A stretch of DNA of 64,000 nt, from contig NZ_JBEPTM010000005.1 in assembly GCF_040549525.1 (NCBI RefSeq), positions 186,001 through 250,000 on the forward strand, given 5' to 3'. This document shows, piece after piece, positions 15,691 through 24,430 of this stretch; the stretch's first letter is position 1, and each line of letters begins with the position of its first letter. The stretch comes from Lacisediminihabitans sp040549525 (GTDB taxonomy: Bacteria > Actinomycetota > Actinomycetes > Actinomycetales > Microbacteriaceae). The notes under the pieces were generated by a model. The model did not search any database, was not told the origin of the DNA, and saw only the letters and a program-made list of their open reading frames with translations. The position numbers and the translations under genes are program-made.

Positions 15691-17019
15691 ATGACCGCCT
15701 CGCCCGTTGCCCCCACGCCGGCGGGTCGTTCCACCGCCGATTCCGCCCGCACCCACCTCGCCGATCTCGCCGCCTTCGTGCAGGCGTCCCCCTCGTCGTT
15801 CCACGCCGCCGCAGAAGCCGCCCGCCGGTTGTCCTCCGCCGGTTTCACGGCGCTGGAGGAATCCGAGGACTGGCCGGTTGCCGCTGGTCGATACTTCGTG
15901 GTGCGGGACGGAGCCATCGTGGCCTGGATCGCGCCGGACGGCGCCGGGCCGACAACTCCGTTCCGCATCGTCGGCGCCCATACCGACTCTCCCGGTTTCG
16001 TGCTCAAGCCCAAGCCAACCACGGCGGCGCACGGGTGGTTGCAGGCGGGAGTCGAGGTCTATGGCGGCCCGCTCTACAACTCCTGGCTCGATCGGGAGCT
16101 CGAATTCGCCGGACGGCTCGTGTTCGACGACGGCAGCACCGCACTGGTGCGCACCGGGCCGTTCCTTCGGTTCCCGCAATTGGCGGTTCACCTCGATCGC
16201 GGGGTCAACAGCGAAGGACTCACCCTCAATCCGCAGCAGCACCTCAACCCCGTGATCGGTGTGGGCGCGCTGGCGGACACTGATGTCGTCGCCCACCTCG
16301 CCGGCCTCGCCGGCCGCGACGGCCGTAACGTTGTCGGCTACGACATCGTGACCGCCGACACCGCGGAACCCCGCGTCTTCGGGCTGGACGACACCCTGTT
16401 CGCATCCGGCCGACTGGACAACCTCTCCTCGGTTCACGCCGGACTGGTGGCACTACTGGCTGTCGCGGGGGAGCCGGCTCCAGCAGCAACGGCCCCTTCG
16501 ATCGCGGTCTTCGCGGCATTCGACCACGAGGAGGTGGGGAGCGAAACCCGATCGGGCGCCGCGGGACCGTTCCTCGAGAGCGTGCTGGCCAGAATCGGCA
16601 ACGCCATCCCCTCGGATCGCGCACGCGCGCACGCGCAATCCTGGTGCCTGTCAGCGGACGCCGGCCATGCGGTGCACCCGAACTATCCGGAACGCCATGA
16701 CCCGGTCAACCGGCCCCTCGTGAACAGCGGACCACTGCTCAAGATCAACGCGAACAAGCGCTACGCCACCGACGCGCTGGGTGCCGCGGAGTGGGCGCGA
16801 AGTTGCCGCCAGGCCGGGGTGGACTACCAGGAGTTCGTGTCGAACAACTCCGTGCCCTGCGGATCGACGATCGGTCCGATCACCGCGACGCGACTCGGCA
16901 TCCGCACCTTCGACGTCGGCATCGCGCTCCTGTCCATGCACTCCGCCCGCGAACTGTGCGGGGTCGAGGATCCCGCGGCACTCGCGTCGGCGATGACGGC
17001 GTTCCTGGCCCCGGCCTGA
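15691..17019 (+). CDS. M18 family aminopeptidase
   Basis: 442-residue zinc aminopeptidase (aspartyl aminopeptidase family). Metal and catalytic motifs are visible: GAHTDSPGFVLK (first His/Asp), GRLDNLSSVHAG, FDHEEVGSETRSGAAGPF (Asp and Glu pair), and the C-terminal MHSARELCG. M18 enzymes are large cytosolic dodecamers or related assemblies that remove acidic or other N-terminal residues from peptides. Length matches the family (about 430). The ATG at 15691 begins the conserved protein; the upstream open frame overlaps the Eis-type gene and is not coding. The stop codon forms the loop of a short hairpin. Confidence 0.92.
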   Translation: MTASPVAPTPAGRSTADSARTHLADLAAFVQASPSSFHAAAEAARRLSSAGFTALEESEDWPVAAGRYFVVRDGAIVAWIAPDGAGPTTPFRIVGAHTDSPGFVLKPKPTTAAHGWLQAGVEVYGGPLYNSWLDRELEFAGRLVFDDGSTALVRTGPFLRFPQLAVHLDRGVNSEGLTLNPQQHLNPVIGVGALADTDVVAHLAGLAGRDGRNVVGYDIVTADTAEPRVFGLDDTLFASGRLDNLSSVHAGLVALLAVAGEPAPAATAPSIAVFAAFDHEEVGSETRSGAAGPFLESVLARIGNAIPSDRARAHAQSWCLSADAGHAVHPNYPERHDPVNRPLVNSGPLLKINANKRYATDALGAAEWARSCRQAGVDYQEFVSNNSVPCGSTIGPITATRLGIRTFDVGIALLSMHSARELCGVEDPAALASAMTAFLAPA

Positions 17020-17025
17020 GGCCGG
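17011..17025. terminator. Hairpin with the M18 stop codon in its loop
   Basis: CCGGCC, TGA, GGCCGG: a 6-bp GC stem whose 3-nt loop is the aminopeptidase stop codon. It lies in the 7-bp gap between two convergent genes and could end transcription on both strands, though there is no T-tract. Confidence 0.35.
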
Positions 17026-17026
17026 T

Positions 17027-20000
17027 CTATTCGAGCAGGCCGCGGATGTCGTCGGCGGTGAGTGCCGTGCTGAAGACCGCGTCGTCATCCATCACCGCGT
17101 CGAAGAGTCGCGCCTTGCGGTCCCGCAGGGCCATCACCTTCTCCTCGATCGTGCCGGTGGCGACCAGCCGGTAGACGTTCACCGGTCGGGTCTGGCCGAT
17201 GCGATGGGTGCGGTCGACGGCCTGGGTCTCGGTGGCGGGATTCCACCACGGGTCGAGCAGGAACACGTAGTCGGCCTCGGTGAGATTGAGTCCGAACCCG
17301 CCGGCCTTGAGGCTGATGAGGAACACCGGCGCGTCCCCGGACTTGAAACGCGAGATGACGTCCCCGCGGTGCAGCGTGGATCCGTCCAGGTATTCGTGGG
17401 CGATGCCGGCGGCATCCAACCGGCTCGCCGCCTTCCGCAGGAACGAGGTGAACTGGCTGAAGATGAGGGCGCGGTGCCCCTCGGCCACCACGTCGTCCAG
17501 CTGGTCGAACAGCGCGTCGAGCTTCGAGGAGGGGATGTCGGCGTGCGCCTCGTCCACGAGGGACGCGTCGAGGCTCAGCATCCGCAGCAGCGTGAGTGAG
17601 CGGAACACGATGAAGCGGTTGCGATCGAGATCCTCGATCAGGCCGAGCAGCTTCTGGCGTTCCTTCTGCAGCACGGTGTCATAGAGCTTGCGGTGCCGAG
17701 GCGCCAACTCGACCTGGAGCACCTGCTCCTGTTTCGCGGGCAATTCGGCGGCGACAAGGTCCTTGGTGCGGCGCATCATCAGCGGACGGATGCGACGGCG
17801 AAGCTGGGCGATCCGTTGGGCGGCGTGTTCCGTGGACTCACCGGAGGCGATGGGCCGCACATACTCCTCGGCGAACCTGCGACCGGAGGGGAACAGTCCA
17901 GGCGCAACGATGTGAAACAGCGACCAGAGGTCGGTGAGGCTGTTTTCCATCGGAGTGCCCGTGATGGCGAGTTTGAACGGCACCTGAAGGGAGAGGGCGG
18001 CTTCGTGCGCCTTCGATGCCGGGTTCTTCACGAACTGGGCTTCGTCGAGCACCAGGCCAGACCATCCGAGTGCCCGGTAGTTGTCGATACCCAGGCGGAA
18101 CAGCGCGTAGGAGGTCACGACGATGTCGGCGCCGTGCGCGAGCTTTGCCAGTGACTGCCGGGTGGTGGAGACACCGCGAACGGTCAGCGAGGGAACGAAA
18201 CGGGCGGCCTCCGCCAGCCAGTTCGAGACGACGGAGGTGGGGGCGACCACCAGGAACGGCTCGCCCGGCGCCTCCGCCCGGGCGTGGGCGATGAGCGAGA
18301 GCGCCTGAAGGGTCTTTCCGAGACCCATGTCGTCGGCGAGGATGCCACCGAGTCGCTGCCCCCAGAGAAAGGCGAGCCAGTCGAAACCCTCCTTCTGGTA
18401 GGGACGGAGACTGGCATCGACGCTCGCCGGCACGGGAGTGGACTCGACCGAATCGATCGCAAGGAGACCCTTCGCGGATTCCCGCCACGCCTGCGCTTCG
18501 ACCGTCTCATCGGCGAGATCCTCGAACTCCGACCAGAGGCTGGCCTGATACCGGCTGATCCGCACGCCGGTCTCCCACTCGGCCATCGCCGAAGCCTCAT
18601 CGATGAGCCTCTTCAGCTCTTCGAACACCGGCTGATCGAGCGAGAGGTACGAATTGTCGACAAGGAGCACCTTCGAACTGCCCTGAGACAACGCGGTGAA
18701 GACCTTGGTGAACGGCACATCCCGACCGTCGATGTGGATGTACACGCCGAGGTCGAACCAGTCGCTGGTGTCGGTGGCGACGGTCGTGAAGGTCAGCTTC
18801 GGGATGCCGGTGAGCTCCCGATAGTCGGGGCGCGTCCCCACGGAGTCGACTCTCACACCGTCCAACGCGCCGAGCGTCGGCAGCACCCGATCGACGAACT
18901 CTGCCGCCTCGAGCCCCCGCAGGGTGTCATCCGAGAGGGTGCCGAGAACGCGCTGGACGCGCTCGAGCACCCGATGCTCGGTGGTGAAGTCCCGATCATC
19001 GGCGCCGCGAAGCGACTTGCGAACTCCGGAATAGTCCCAGTCCCATCCGATCTTCACCGTCTGTTTCGGCTGGTAGGCGATCGTGAGCACGAGTACCGGT
19101 GGACTCAGCTTCGGCAGCGCGACCGAGGCATCCGCACTGGCCACGCTGATCGTGCGACTCAGTCTCGGGTAGTAGTCCCGCAGGAACTCGTCGACGTCGG
19201 AGCCCGGCACGACGACGGGATCGACCGGCCCGAGAAGCGCGCGCTGCTCCTCCACGAGCGGGGTGGATGTCGCGGCCAGGACGAATCTCGGCCGCGGGAC
19301 GAACTCCCACACGTAGACGCCGTGGTCGCCGATCGGACCGGCGGCCGCGGCCGGATGCGGCTCCCCGTCCACCCTCAGGATCGGCGAGAGGCGCAGATCC
19401 CCGTCGAGCCGGGCATCGATGCTCACCGTGGCGTCGCGCCCGACCGTGACGCTCGTCTCCTTCTTGCCCGTGACCAGCGCGATGTCGCGAGCTTCGGCAT
19501 CCGCGAGCAATTGCCAGAGCAACGGGCTGTGGAAGTCATCGAGGTAGAGCCAATCGGGCTCCTGCCCGGAGTAGACCTCTCGGGTCGACCGGTGCAGTGC
19601 GGCGAACTGGGCGAACCAGCGCTGCTGTTCGGTCGCGAGTGCGAGTCGGTTGGCCTGGTAGCCCAGGGAGTTCCAGGTGACGCCCCCCCGGGTCCAGTTG
19701 CCCGTCTCGCTGAGGAGCACTGGCCGCACCCCCAGCCGACGGGTGCCGGTGCTCGATGCGGTGGCGGTCTTCGCGCTGGGGCCGTTCCATTGGCTACGTG
19801 AGCGCGGAATCAACTCCCTCAACTCCAGAAGCAGTCCGATGCGGGCGGTCCGACCCCCGGACGACCCGCTGCGATCGGTGAGAGCGATGACGGCGCTCTT
19901 CCAGTCGGCCGGTGTCTCGGCCGGGGCCTCGGCCGGCGCGGCGACAGTCTTCACGGCCAGTCCGGGGAGCTGCTTGAGCGTGGTGGTGTTGCTCTGCAAC

Positions 20001-20272
20001 AGCATTGCGGCCACATGCTTGCAGTCGAATCCGACCGGGCAGGAGCAGAGACCACCCGTCGGCTTTCCGGTGGCCGCCGACACGATCGCGCTGCAGCGAT
20101 AGGGCTGCGGCGCCGAGCCGCTCACGGTTGCGCCCACCACCCGGGTCTCCGGGTTCCAGCTCACACTGGAGACGAACCCTCCGCGGGAGTACGCCAGTCC
20201 ACGCTGGAACGCGGCGGGGCCGACGAGTCGCTGGATGTCGGTGATGTCGACCATCGGTGCGGCGTCGGGCAT
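17027..20272 (-). CDS. SWIM zinc finger and SNF2 family DNA-dependent ATPase
   Basis: 1081 residues. An N-terminal SWIM zinc finger is formed by C76-x-C78 and C84-x-H86 (GLCSCPVGFDCKH). A long accessory region follows, then a SNF2 ATPase core with Walker A DDMGLGKT (K653), DEAQ box (about residue 742), GTPMENSL motif III, and a helicase C lobe with SQFTSFLRKA and RTHRIGQTRPVNVYRL (motif VI). Such bacterial SNF2 proteins resemble HepA/RapA-type remodelers that move along duplex DNA and displace proteins or RNA polymerase. SWIM-SNF2 forms are common in Gram-positives. No partner gene is evident; convergent with the M18 gene. Confidence 0.9.
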   Translation of the reverse strand: MPDAAPMVDITDIQRLVGPAAFQRGLAYSRGGFVSSVSWNPETRVVGATVSGSAPQPYRCSAIVSAATGKPTGGLCSCPVGFDCKHVAAMLLQSNTTTLKQLPGLAVKTVAAPAEAPAETPADWKSAVIALTDRSGSSGGRTARIGLLLELRELIPRSRSQWNGPSAKTATASSTGTRRLGVRPVLLSETGNWTRGGVTWNSLGYQANRLALATEQQRWFAQFAALHRSTREVYSGQEPDWLYLDDFHSPLLWQLLADAEARDIALVTGKKETSVTVGRDATVSIDARLDGDLRLSPILRVDGEPHPAAAAGPIGDHGVYVWEFVPRPRFVLAATSTPLVEEQRALLGPVDPVVVPGSDVDEFLRDYYPRLSRTISVASADASVALPKLSPPVLVLTIAYQPKQTVKIGWDWDYSGVRKSLRGADDRDFTTEHRVLERVQRVLGTLSDDTLRGLEAAEFVDRVLPTLGALDGVRVDSVGTRPDYRELTGIPKLTFTTVATDTSDWFDLGVYIHIDGRDVPFTKVFTALSQGSSKVLLVDNSYLSLDQPVFEELKRLIDEASAMAEWETGVRISRYQASLWSEFEDLADETVEAQAWRESAKGLLAIDSVESTPVPASVDASLRPYQKEGFDWLAFLWGQRLGGILADDMGLGKTLQALSLIAHARAEAPGEPFLVVAPTSVVSNWLAEAARFVPSLTVRGVSTTRQSLAKLAHGADIVVTSYALFRLGIDNYRALGWSGLVLDEAQFVKNPASKAHEAALSLQVPFKLAITGTPMENSLTDLWSLFHIVAPGLFPSGRRFAEEYVRPIASGESTEHAAQRIAQLRRRIRPLMMRRTKDLVAAELPAKQEQVLQVELAPRHRKLYDTVLQKERQKLLGLIEDLDRNRFIVFRSLTLLRMLSLDASLVDEAHADIPSSKLDALFDQLDDVVAEGHRALIFSQFTSFLRKAASRLDAAGIAHEYLDGSTLHRGDVISRFKSGDAPVFLISLKAGGFGLNLTEADYVFLLDPWWNPATETQAVDRTHRIGQTRPVNVYRLVATGTIEEKVMALRDRKARLFDAVMDDDAVFSTALTADDIRGLLE

Positions 20273-20328
20273 TCTTCCATGGTCTCACGAGGGTGCGACC
20301 CAGCAGACGGCGCCATCGCGCCTCGAAA

Positions 20329-20334
20329 TAGGAT
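20329..20334 (+). promoter_or_regulatory. -10 box of a near-leaderless promoter for the ABM gene
   Basis: TAGGAT, 7 nt before the ATG at 20342. Confidence 0.45.
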
Positions 20335-20341
20335 CTTAGGC

Positions 20342-20632
20342 ATGTTCCTCACCATCGCCCACTACACGATCACTGCCGGAAACGAGCGGTCAGTGCTCGA
20401 GCTGGTCTCCGAACTCGAAGCCGCCAGTCGCGAAGAGGAGGGCTGCATTTCGTTCGATGCCTACCTGAAGACTGGTGATTCGCAGCAGCTCGTGTTGCTC
20501 GAACGCTACGAGAGCGCTGCGGACTTCGAGACCCACCGCGCGTCGCCACACTTCGAGCGACTGGTGCTCGGCCAGATCGTGCCCCTGCTCGCCGCCCGCA
20601 CCGTGGAGAGTTTCACGCTTCTCGAGGCGTGA
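20342..20632 (+). CDS. Antibiotic biosynthesis monooxygenase (ABM) family protein
   Basis: 96-residue ferredoxin-like alpha/beta domain. FLTIAHYTITAGNERSVLEL, EEGCISFDAYLK, LVLLERYESAADFETHRAS and HFERLV are the standard ABM-fold blocks. Members include quinone-forming monooxygenases and heme-degrading enzymes; with no Asn/Arg heme-binding pattern clearly visible a quinol monooxygenase-like role (YgiN type) is more likely, but unproven. It starts divergently from the SNF2 gene, 69 bp away, and ends in a hairpin shared with the convergent phosphatase gene. Confidence 0.8.
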   Translation: MFLTIAHYTITAGNERSVLELVSELEAASREEEGCISFDAYLKTGDSQQLVLLERYESAADFETHRASPHFERLVLGQIVPLLAARTVESFTLLEA

Positions 20633-20633
20633 A

Positions 20634-20665
20634 CCGCTGCAGTGACCCAGCCGTCCCTGCAGCGG
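20634..20665. terminator. Hairpin between convergent genes
   Basis: CCGCTGCAG and CTGCAGCGG form a perfect 9-bp stem around a 14-nt loop just after the ABM stop. No T-tract, so possibly a bidirectional intrinsic-like terminator typical of high-GC genomes. Confidence 0.5.
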
Positions 20666-20690
20666 CACACGAGGAGCGGGCGCGAGGCGC

Positions 20691-21335
20691 CTAGGAGCGG
20701 CCGACCGGCTCCCCGGTCGGATCGCCCGCCGCTTCGTCCACGAGATCCGGCCCACCGATCGGCGTGCCGGCCCACGACACCAGGGTCCAGCCCGACTCGG
20801 GAGATCCGGCGAGCTCGACCACTCCGGTGTTGTCGAGCTCATGGCTGCCGGCGAAGATCGGGGGCACGTTCGTCGCGCGGCCCGCGGTCCACACCCGGAT
20901 GGCCGCACCGTGACTGAACACCGCGGCGGTGTCCAGGTGCGACACGGCGGCGATGCCCCGGTCGAAGCGATCGAAGAAGGCGTGACCATCAGTCGCGCCC
21001 GGCATCGTGACATCCAGCTCGCCCGATCCCCAGGCGAACGCGGTCTCGAGATACGTCTGAGCGGATGCCTTGTCCGACCGTCCCTCGAGATCACCAGCCT
21101 CGATCTCGTGCAGTCCGTCGATCACGGTCGCCTCGGCGAAGGGACGCGCGGTGAGCTGGGTGCGCACCAGTGTCGTGGCGAAGACGCCATCGATCAGCTG
21201 GGTGCTGAGTGACTCGGCGACGGCGATGGCCTGACGTTCGCCGAGCGCGGTGAGACCCGGACCGGGGTGCGCCGTATCGAGTTGGCCGAGCACATTGGCG
21301 GGGGTCTGTCCGTGACGGATGAGCAGCAGTCGCAT
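20691..21335 (-). CDS. Histidine phosphatase family protein
   Basis: 214 residues. The N-terminus MRLLLIRHGQTPANV carries the phosphohistidine motif RHG (H8), with the companion Glu in IEAGDLEG and second His in AAVFSHGAAIR. The family includes phosphoglycerate mutases and broad phosphatases acting on small phosphorylated metabolites; the ability to transfer phosphate rather than hydrolyse cannot be read. TAGGCT lies 10 nt before the ATG and a GGAGA lies between, so either initiation mode is possible. The hypothetical gene at 21349 ends 13 bp upstream on the same strand. Confidence 0.85.
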   Translation of the reverse strand: MRLLLIRHGQTPANVLGQLDTAHPGPGLTALGERQAIAVAESLSTQLIDGVFATTLVRTQLTARPFAEATVIDGLHEIEAGDLEGRSDKASAQTYLETAFAWGSGELDVTMPGATDGHAFFDRFDRGIAAVSHLDTAAVFSHGAAIRVWTAGRATNVPPIFAGSHELDNTGVVELAGSPESGWTLVSWAGTPIGGPDLVDEAAGDPTGEPVGRS

Positions 21336-21348
21336 GATGTTCTCCAGC

Positions 21349-21687
21349 CTATGGTTCGCGGATGCCGTCGGTCGGCGCCATCGCCCCGTGCTGCCCGAGC
21401 AGGCGCCACACGAGTGTCGTCAGGGGCGGATATTCGAGAGCGATCTGCCGCAGCACCCGGTATTCGCGCGTCGGGGAGGGCCGTTGGCCATCATTCGAGG
21501 CGATCGCATCAGCGCGAAGGAGGTAGACGACGAGTTCGTCTTCGGTCGGGAGCTCTTCCATGAACGCCCAGGGATCCTCACCCGCAAGCAGACGCTCGTG
21601 AATCACGGTCTCGAGTTCCTGTCGGGCCTCGGCCCGCAGCACCTCCAGGCTCACCCGACCACGAAAAGGGGCATGGTTCGACGGCAT
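21349..21687 (-). CDS. Hypothetical protein
   Basis: 112 residues, soluble and mostly helical, acidic in the middle (AGEDPWAFMEELPTEDELVVYLLRADAIAS). No domain recognised. The start is supported by TAGGCT 6 nt before the ATG at 21687 (leaderless). It precedes the histidine phosphatase on the same strand by 13 bp and may be co-transcribed with it. Confidence 0.6.
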   Translation of the reverse strand: MPSNHAPFRGRVSLEVLRAEARQELETVIHERLLAGEDPWAFMEELPTEDELVVYLLRADAIASNDGQRPSPTREYRVLRQIALEYPPLTTLVWRLLGQHGAMAPTDGIREP

Positions 21688-21693
21688 CGATTC

Positions 21694-21699
21694 AGCCTA
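21694..21699 (-). promoter_or_regulatory. -10 box of a leaderless promoter for the gene at 21349-21687
   Basis: TAGGCT on the minus strand, then GAATCG and the ATG. Confidence 0.5.
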
Positions 21700-21731
21700 G
21701 GCGCGGGTCCCTGGGAGTGCACATCGATGGG

Positions 21732-21737
21732 TAGGGT
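21732..21737 (+). promoter_or_regulatory. -10 box of a near-leaderless promoter for the YjbR-like gene
   Basis: TAGGGT, 7 nt before the ATG at 21745; the short divergent region (21688-21744) serves two genes in opposite directions with TAGGCT and TAGGGT boxes. Confidence 0.5.
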
Positions 21738-21744
21738 CGAAGCC

Positions 21745-22089
21745 ATGACCCCGGATTCCCTGCGCGAATTCTGCCTCTCGTTGCCCCTGGCCACCGAGAC
21801 CTTCCCCTTTGGCGACGAGACCTCGGTGTTCAAGACCAGCGGCAACGGCAAGATCTTCGCCCTGTCCGCGCTCAGCTCCGACTCGTTCGACGTGACCCTC
21901 AAGTGCGATCCAGAGGAGAGCATCGCTCTGCGGGCGGAGTTCGCCGCGATCATCCCCGGCTACCACCTCAATAAGAAACACTGGATCACCATCCGCCTCG
22001 ATGGTTCGGTCGAGGACGACCTGGTCGAACAGCTGATCTCCTCCAGTCATGCGCTCGTGCGGCCGCGAATCCCGCGGGCTCGCCAGTGA
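21745..22089 (+). CDS. MmcQ/YjbR family protein
   Basis: 114 residues with the YjbR fold: LREFCLSLPLATETFPFGDE, VFKTSGNGKIFALSALSS, VTLKCDPEESIALRAEFAAI, and the conserved YHLNKKHWITIRLDG block. The family has a CyaY-like fold and has been suggested to bind DNA; its role is unknown. TAGGGT lies 7 nt before the ATG at 21745. The stop codon overlaps the start of the EI24 gene (GTGA), so they are translationally coupled. Confidence 0.85.
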   Translation: MTPDSLREFCLSLPLATETFPFGDETSVFKTSGNGKIFALSALSSDSFDVTLKCDPEESIALRAEFAAIIPGYHLNKKHWITIRLDGSVEDDLVEQLISSSHALVRPRIPRARQ

Positions 22090-22862
22090 GGTCGTTCTTC
22101 TCGGGGATGGGATATCTCGGTCGCGGCCTTCGACTCTGGATCACTTCACCCCGGCTGATGCTCCTCGGTGCGATCCCCGCGGTCGTCGTCGGCGCCCTTT
22201 ACGCCACGGGAATCGTGCTCGTCGCGCTCAATCTCGATGCGATCGCCGGCTGGGCGACACCCTTCGTGCGACAGTGGGCGGAGCCCTGGCGCACCGACAT
22301 TCGCGTGCTCGGATCTGTTGCGGTGATCGGGGCAGTGGTACTGCTCGCGGTCTTCACCTTCGCAGCGGTGACCCTGGCCGTCGGCGATCCCTTCTACGAA
22401 CGGATCTGGCGCGCCACCGAGAAGTCTTTCGCATCCGATCCCGGCGATGACGGCATGCCGTGGTGGCGTTCGGCGCTCGGCGGTCTTCGGCTCTTCCTCA
22501 CGACCGCGTTGCTCGGCCTGCTGCTCTTCGCCGGCGGGCTCATCCCGGTCGTCGGACAAACCGTGGTGCCCGTGCTCGGTGCATTCATCGGGGGCTGGTT
22601 TCTCGCGGTCGAGCTCAGCGGATTCGCCTTCGATTCCCGCGGAATCGACCTGAGGGGCAGACGACGGATGCTCGCAGCCCGCCGGTCACGAACCCTGGGT
22701 TTCGGGGTGCTGACCTACCTGCTCTTCCTGGTGCCCTTCGCTGCGATCGTGATCATGCCCGCGGCGGTCGCCGGCGCGACCATGCTGGCGCGCGATGCCC
22801 TCCCGGACGTCGGATCGCGCCCGCCACCCGCGGCCGGAACATCCGCCAGCGCAGACGAATAG
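22086..22862 (+). CDS. EI24 domain membrane protein
   Basis: 258 residues, with about five hydrophobic segments. FFSGMGYLGRGLRLWITSPRL at the N-terminus, AVTLAVGDPFYERI after the second helix, and IPVVGQTVVPVLGAFIGGWF followed by the conserved ELSGFAFDSRGI are EI24/CysZ-like features. The related CysZ is a sulfate transporter, but actinobacterial EI24 proteins are uncharacterised. The GTG start overlaps the YjbR stop by 4 bp. C-terminus is a Pro/Ala-rich tail. Confidence 0.8.
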   Translation: MRSFFSGMGYLGRGLRLWITSPRLMLLGAIPAVVVGALYATGIVLVALNLDAIAGWATPFVRQWAEPWRTDIRVLGSVAVIGAVVLLAVFTFAAVTLAVGDPFYERIWRATEKSFASDPGDDGMPWWRSALGGLRLFLTTALLGLLLFAGGLIPVVGQTVVPVLGAFIGGWFLAVELSGFAFDSRGIDLRGRRRMLAARRSRTLGFGVLTYLLFLVPFAAIVIMPAAVAGATMLARDALPDVGSRPPPAAGTSASADE

Positions 22863-22907
22863 TCAGCGGGCGGGAACGAATCGCGTGCGAGATGCGTTGC
22901 CGAGAGT

Positions 22908-23912
22908 ATGACGATCCCCCTCTCCATCCTCGACCTCGCTCCGATCGCCCCCGGGCAGAGTGTCCGGGATAGTTTCGCCAGCAGTGTTCGCCTCGCGCAG
23001 GCCGCCGAAGCCAACGGCTACACCCGGGTCTGGTATGCCGAGCACCACAACATGCCCACGATCGCGTCATCCGCCACCAGCGTGCTCATCGGCCATGTCG
23101 CCGATCACACCTCGACCATCCGACTCGGCTCTGGGGGAGTGATGCTGCCGAACCACTCTCCGCTCACGATCGCGGAGCAGTTCGGGACCCTTGCAGAACT
23201 CCATCCCGGACGCATCGACCTCGGACTCGGACGCGCCCCCGGCAGCGATCAGAACACGGCGCGAGCGATGCGACGCGACCCCCGCTCGTCGGACCAGTTT
23301 CCCGAGGACGTGCTCGAACTGCGGGCCTTTCTGCGCGGCGAGTCGATAGTGCCCGGAGTGCAGGCCGTTCCCGGCGGGGGCACGGATGTTCCGCTCTACA
23401 TCCTCGGATCCTCGCTCTTCGGTGCCCAGCTTGCCGCCGCCCTCGGCCTCCCGTACGCGTTCGCCTCGCACTTCGCCCCCGATGCCCTGCACGATGCCAT
23501 GGCGCTGTACCGCAGCGAATTCCGGCCCTCGCGCCAGCTTCAGGAGCCGTATGCGATCGCGGCGGTCAATGTGATCGCATCGGAAGACGAATCGGATGCG
23601 CGGCAGCAGTTCGAGACCACCCGACGCGCGCGGGTGCGCAGCCTGATCGCCCGTGGACCCTCCGCGATCGACTACACCGACGACCAGATCGATGCCTTCC
23701 TCACCACACCGGAGGGGCGGAACATCGCCAATATGATGCGCTATTCGGCAGTCGGCACCCCCTCGGAGGTACGCAACTTCCTCGGGGAGTTCGCGGCCTC
23801 TGTGCAGGCGGACGAACTTATCACGGCCCACCAGTCGCGAGACATCGACGACAGGCTCCGCTCGGTGGCGCTGACCGCGGAGGCGATGCGAGCCCTCCAG
23901 CCGGTCGAGTAG
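22908..23912 (+). CDS. LLM class flavin-dependent oxidoreductase, MsnO8-like
   Basis: 334-residue TIM-barrel flavoprotein of the luciferase-like monooxygenase superfamily. TRVWYAEHHNMPTIASSATSV, IRLGSGGVMLPNHSPLTIAE, ELHPGRIDLGLGRAPGSD and the late LGSSLFGAQLAAALGLPYAFAS are all characteristic. These enzymes use F420 or FMN with O2 to oxidise diverse small molecules; the substrate is unknown. The last residues Pro-Val-Glu and the TAG stop (23910-23912) come from the first unit of the 43-bp repeat array, so the natural C-terminus may have been replaced by the repeat. Confidence 0.9.
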   Translation: MTIPLSILDLAPIAPGQSVRDSFASSVRLAQAAEANGYTRVWYAEHHNMPTIASSATSVLIGHVADHTSTIRLGSGGVMLPNHSPLTIAEQFGTLAELHPGRIDLGLGRAPGSDQNTARAMRRDPRSSDQFPEDVLELRAFLRGESIVPGVQAVPGGGTDVPLYILGSSLFGAQLAAALGLPYAFASHFAPDALHDAMALYRSEFRPSRQLQEPYAIAAVNVIASEDESDARQQFETTRRARVRSLIARGPSAIDYTDDQIDAFLTTPEGRNIANMMRYSAVGTPSEVRNFLGEFAASVQADELITAHQSRDIDDRLRSVALTAEAMRALQPVE

Positions 23913-24158
23913 GAGCGCCAGCGACGTGTCGAGACCCGTCGTGCCGGTCGAGTAGGAGCGCCAGCGACGTGTCGAGACCCGTCGTGCCGGTCGAGTAGGA
24001 GCGCCAGCGACGTGTCGAGACCCGCTGTGCCGGTCGAGTAGGAGCGCCAGCGACGTGTCGAGACCCGTCGTGCCGGTCGAGTAGGAGCGCCAGCGACGTG
24101 TCGAAACCCGTCGTGCCGGTCGAACAGGAGCACCAGCGACGCGTCGAGACCCGTTACC
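23901..24158. repeat. Six tandem copies of a 43-bp REP-like element
   Basis: Units begin at 23901, 23944, 23987, 24030, 24073 and 24116. Units 1-5 are nearly identical (differences in unit 3, CGCTG for CGTCG, and unit 5, GAAAC for GAGAC); unit 6 carries several changes. Each unit starts with CCGGTCGAGTAGGAGCG and ends with CGTGTCGAGACCCGTCGTG, with imperfect dyad symmetry between GGTCGAG and CTCGACC-like ends on the other strand. Related single copies are common in high-GC actinobacteria. The array begins inside the coding end of the LLM gene. Since 43 is not a multiple of three, open frames across it are shadows. Together with the 49 bp after it, it fills the gap to 24208. Confidence 0.95.
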
Positions 24159-24207
24159 TCGAAGAGCCGGGGTGGCGCGAATGCGGTCCCGGGCGCACTC
24201 TAGAGAC

Positions 24208-24408
24208 ATGACTAACGGCGACGTGGAAACGATGGACAAAGACGGCCAGTGGGTGAACCGGGTGATCGGCGAGCCGGAACGCAGCGAGAGCTACAGCAGC
24301 AAAGAGGAGGCGATCGAAGAGGGACAAGCGCTCGCCGACCAGCTCGGTACGACGCACACCGTGCGCCCGGCAGTGGCGATGGGCGACATCACCGATCCGC
24401 AGGAATAG
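24208..24408 (+). CDS. DUF2188-like small protein
   Basis: 66 residues. GDVETMDKDGQWVNRVIGEPERSE..., then SKEEAIEEGQALADQLGTTHTV matches the DUF2188 pattern of a short beta hairpin, then a helix in which residues are 'swapped' toward a target (typical K/E-A-x-x-x-A-R/G-x-L-A). Function unknown. CACTCT lies 6 nt before the ATG, a weak leaderless signal. It directly follows the 43-bp array, so its promoter region is only 49 bp of unique sequence. Confidence 0.7.
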   Translation: MTNGDVETMDKDGQWVNRVIGEPERSESYSSKEEAIEEGQALADQLGTTHTVRPAVAMGDITDPQE

Positions 24409-24430
24409 TGCGCGCCGGTCAGGTCTCATT

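Noticed and set aside
23901..24158. CRISPR array
   Set aside because: The repeats are contiguous without spacers, and no cas genes are in the window.
23067..24239. Long minus-strand frame with Arg/Ser-rich repeats across the 43-bp array
   Set aside because: It is the reverse of the LLM gene plus the repeat array. The unit length of 43 bp shifts frame at each copy, so the repetitive peptide has no biological sense.
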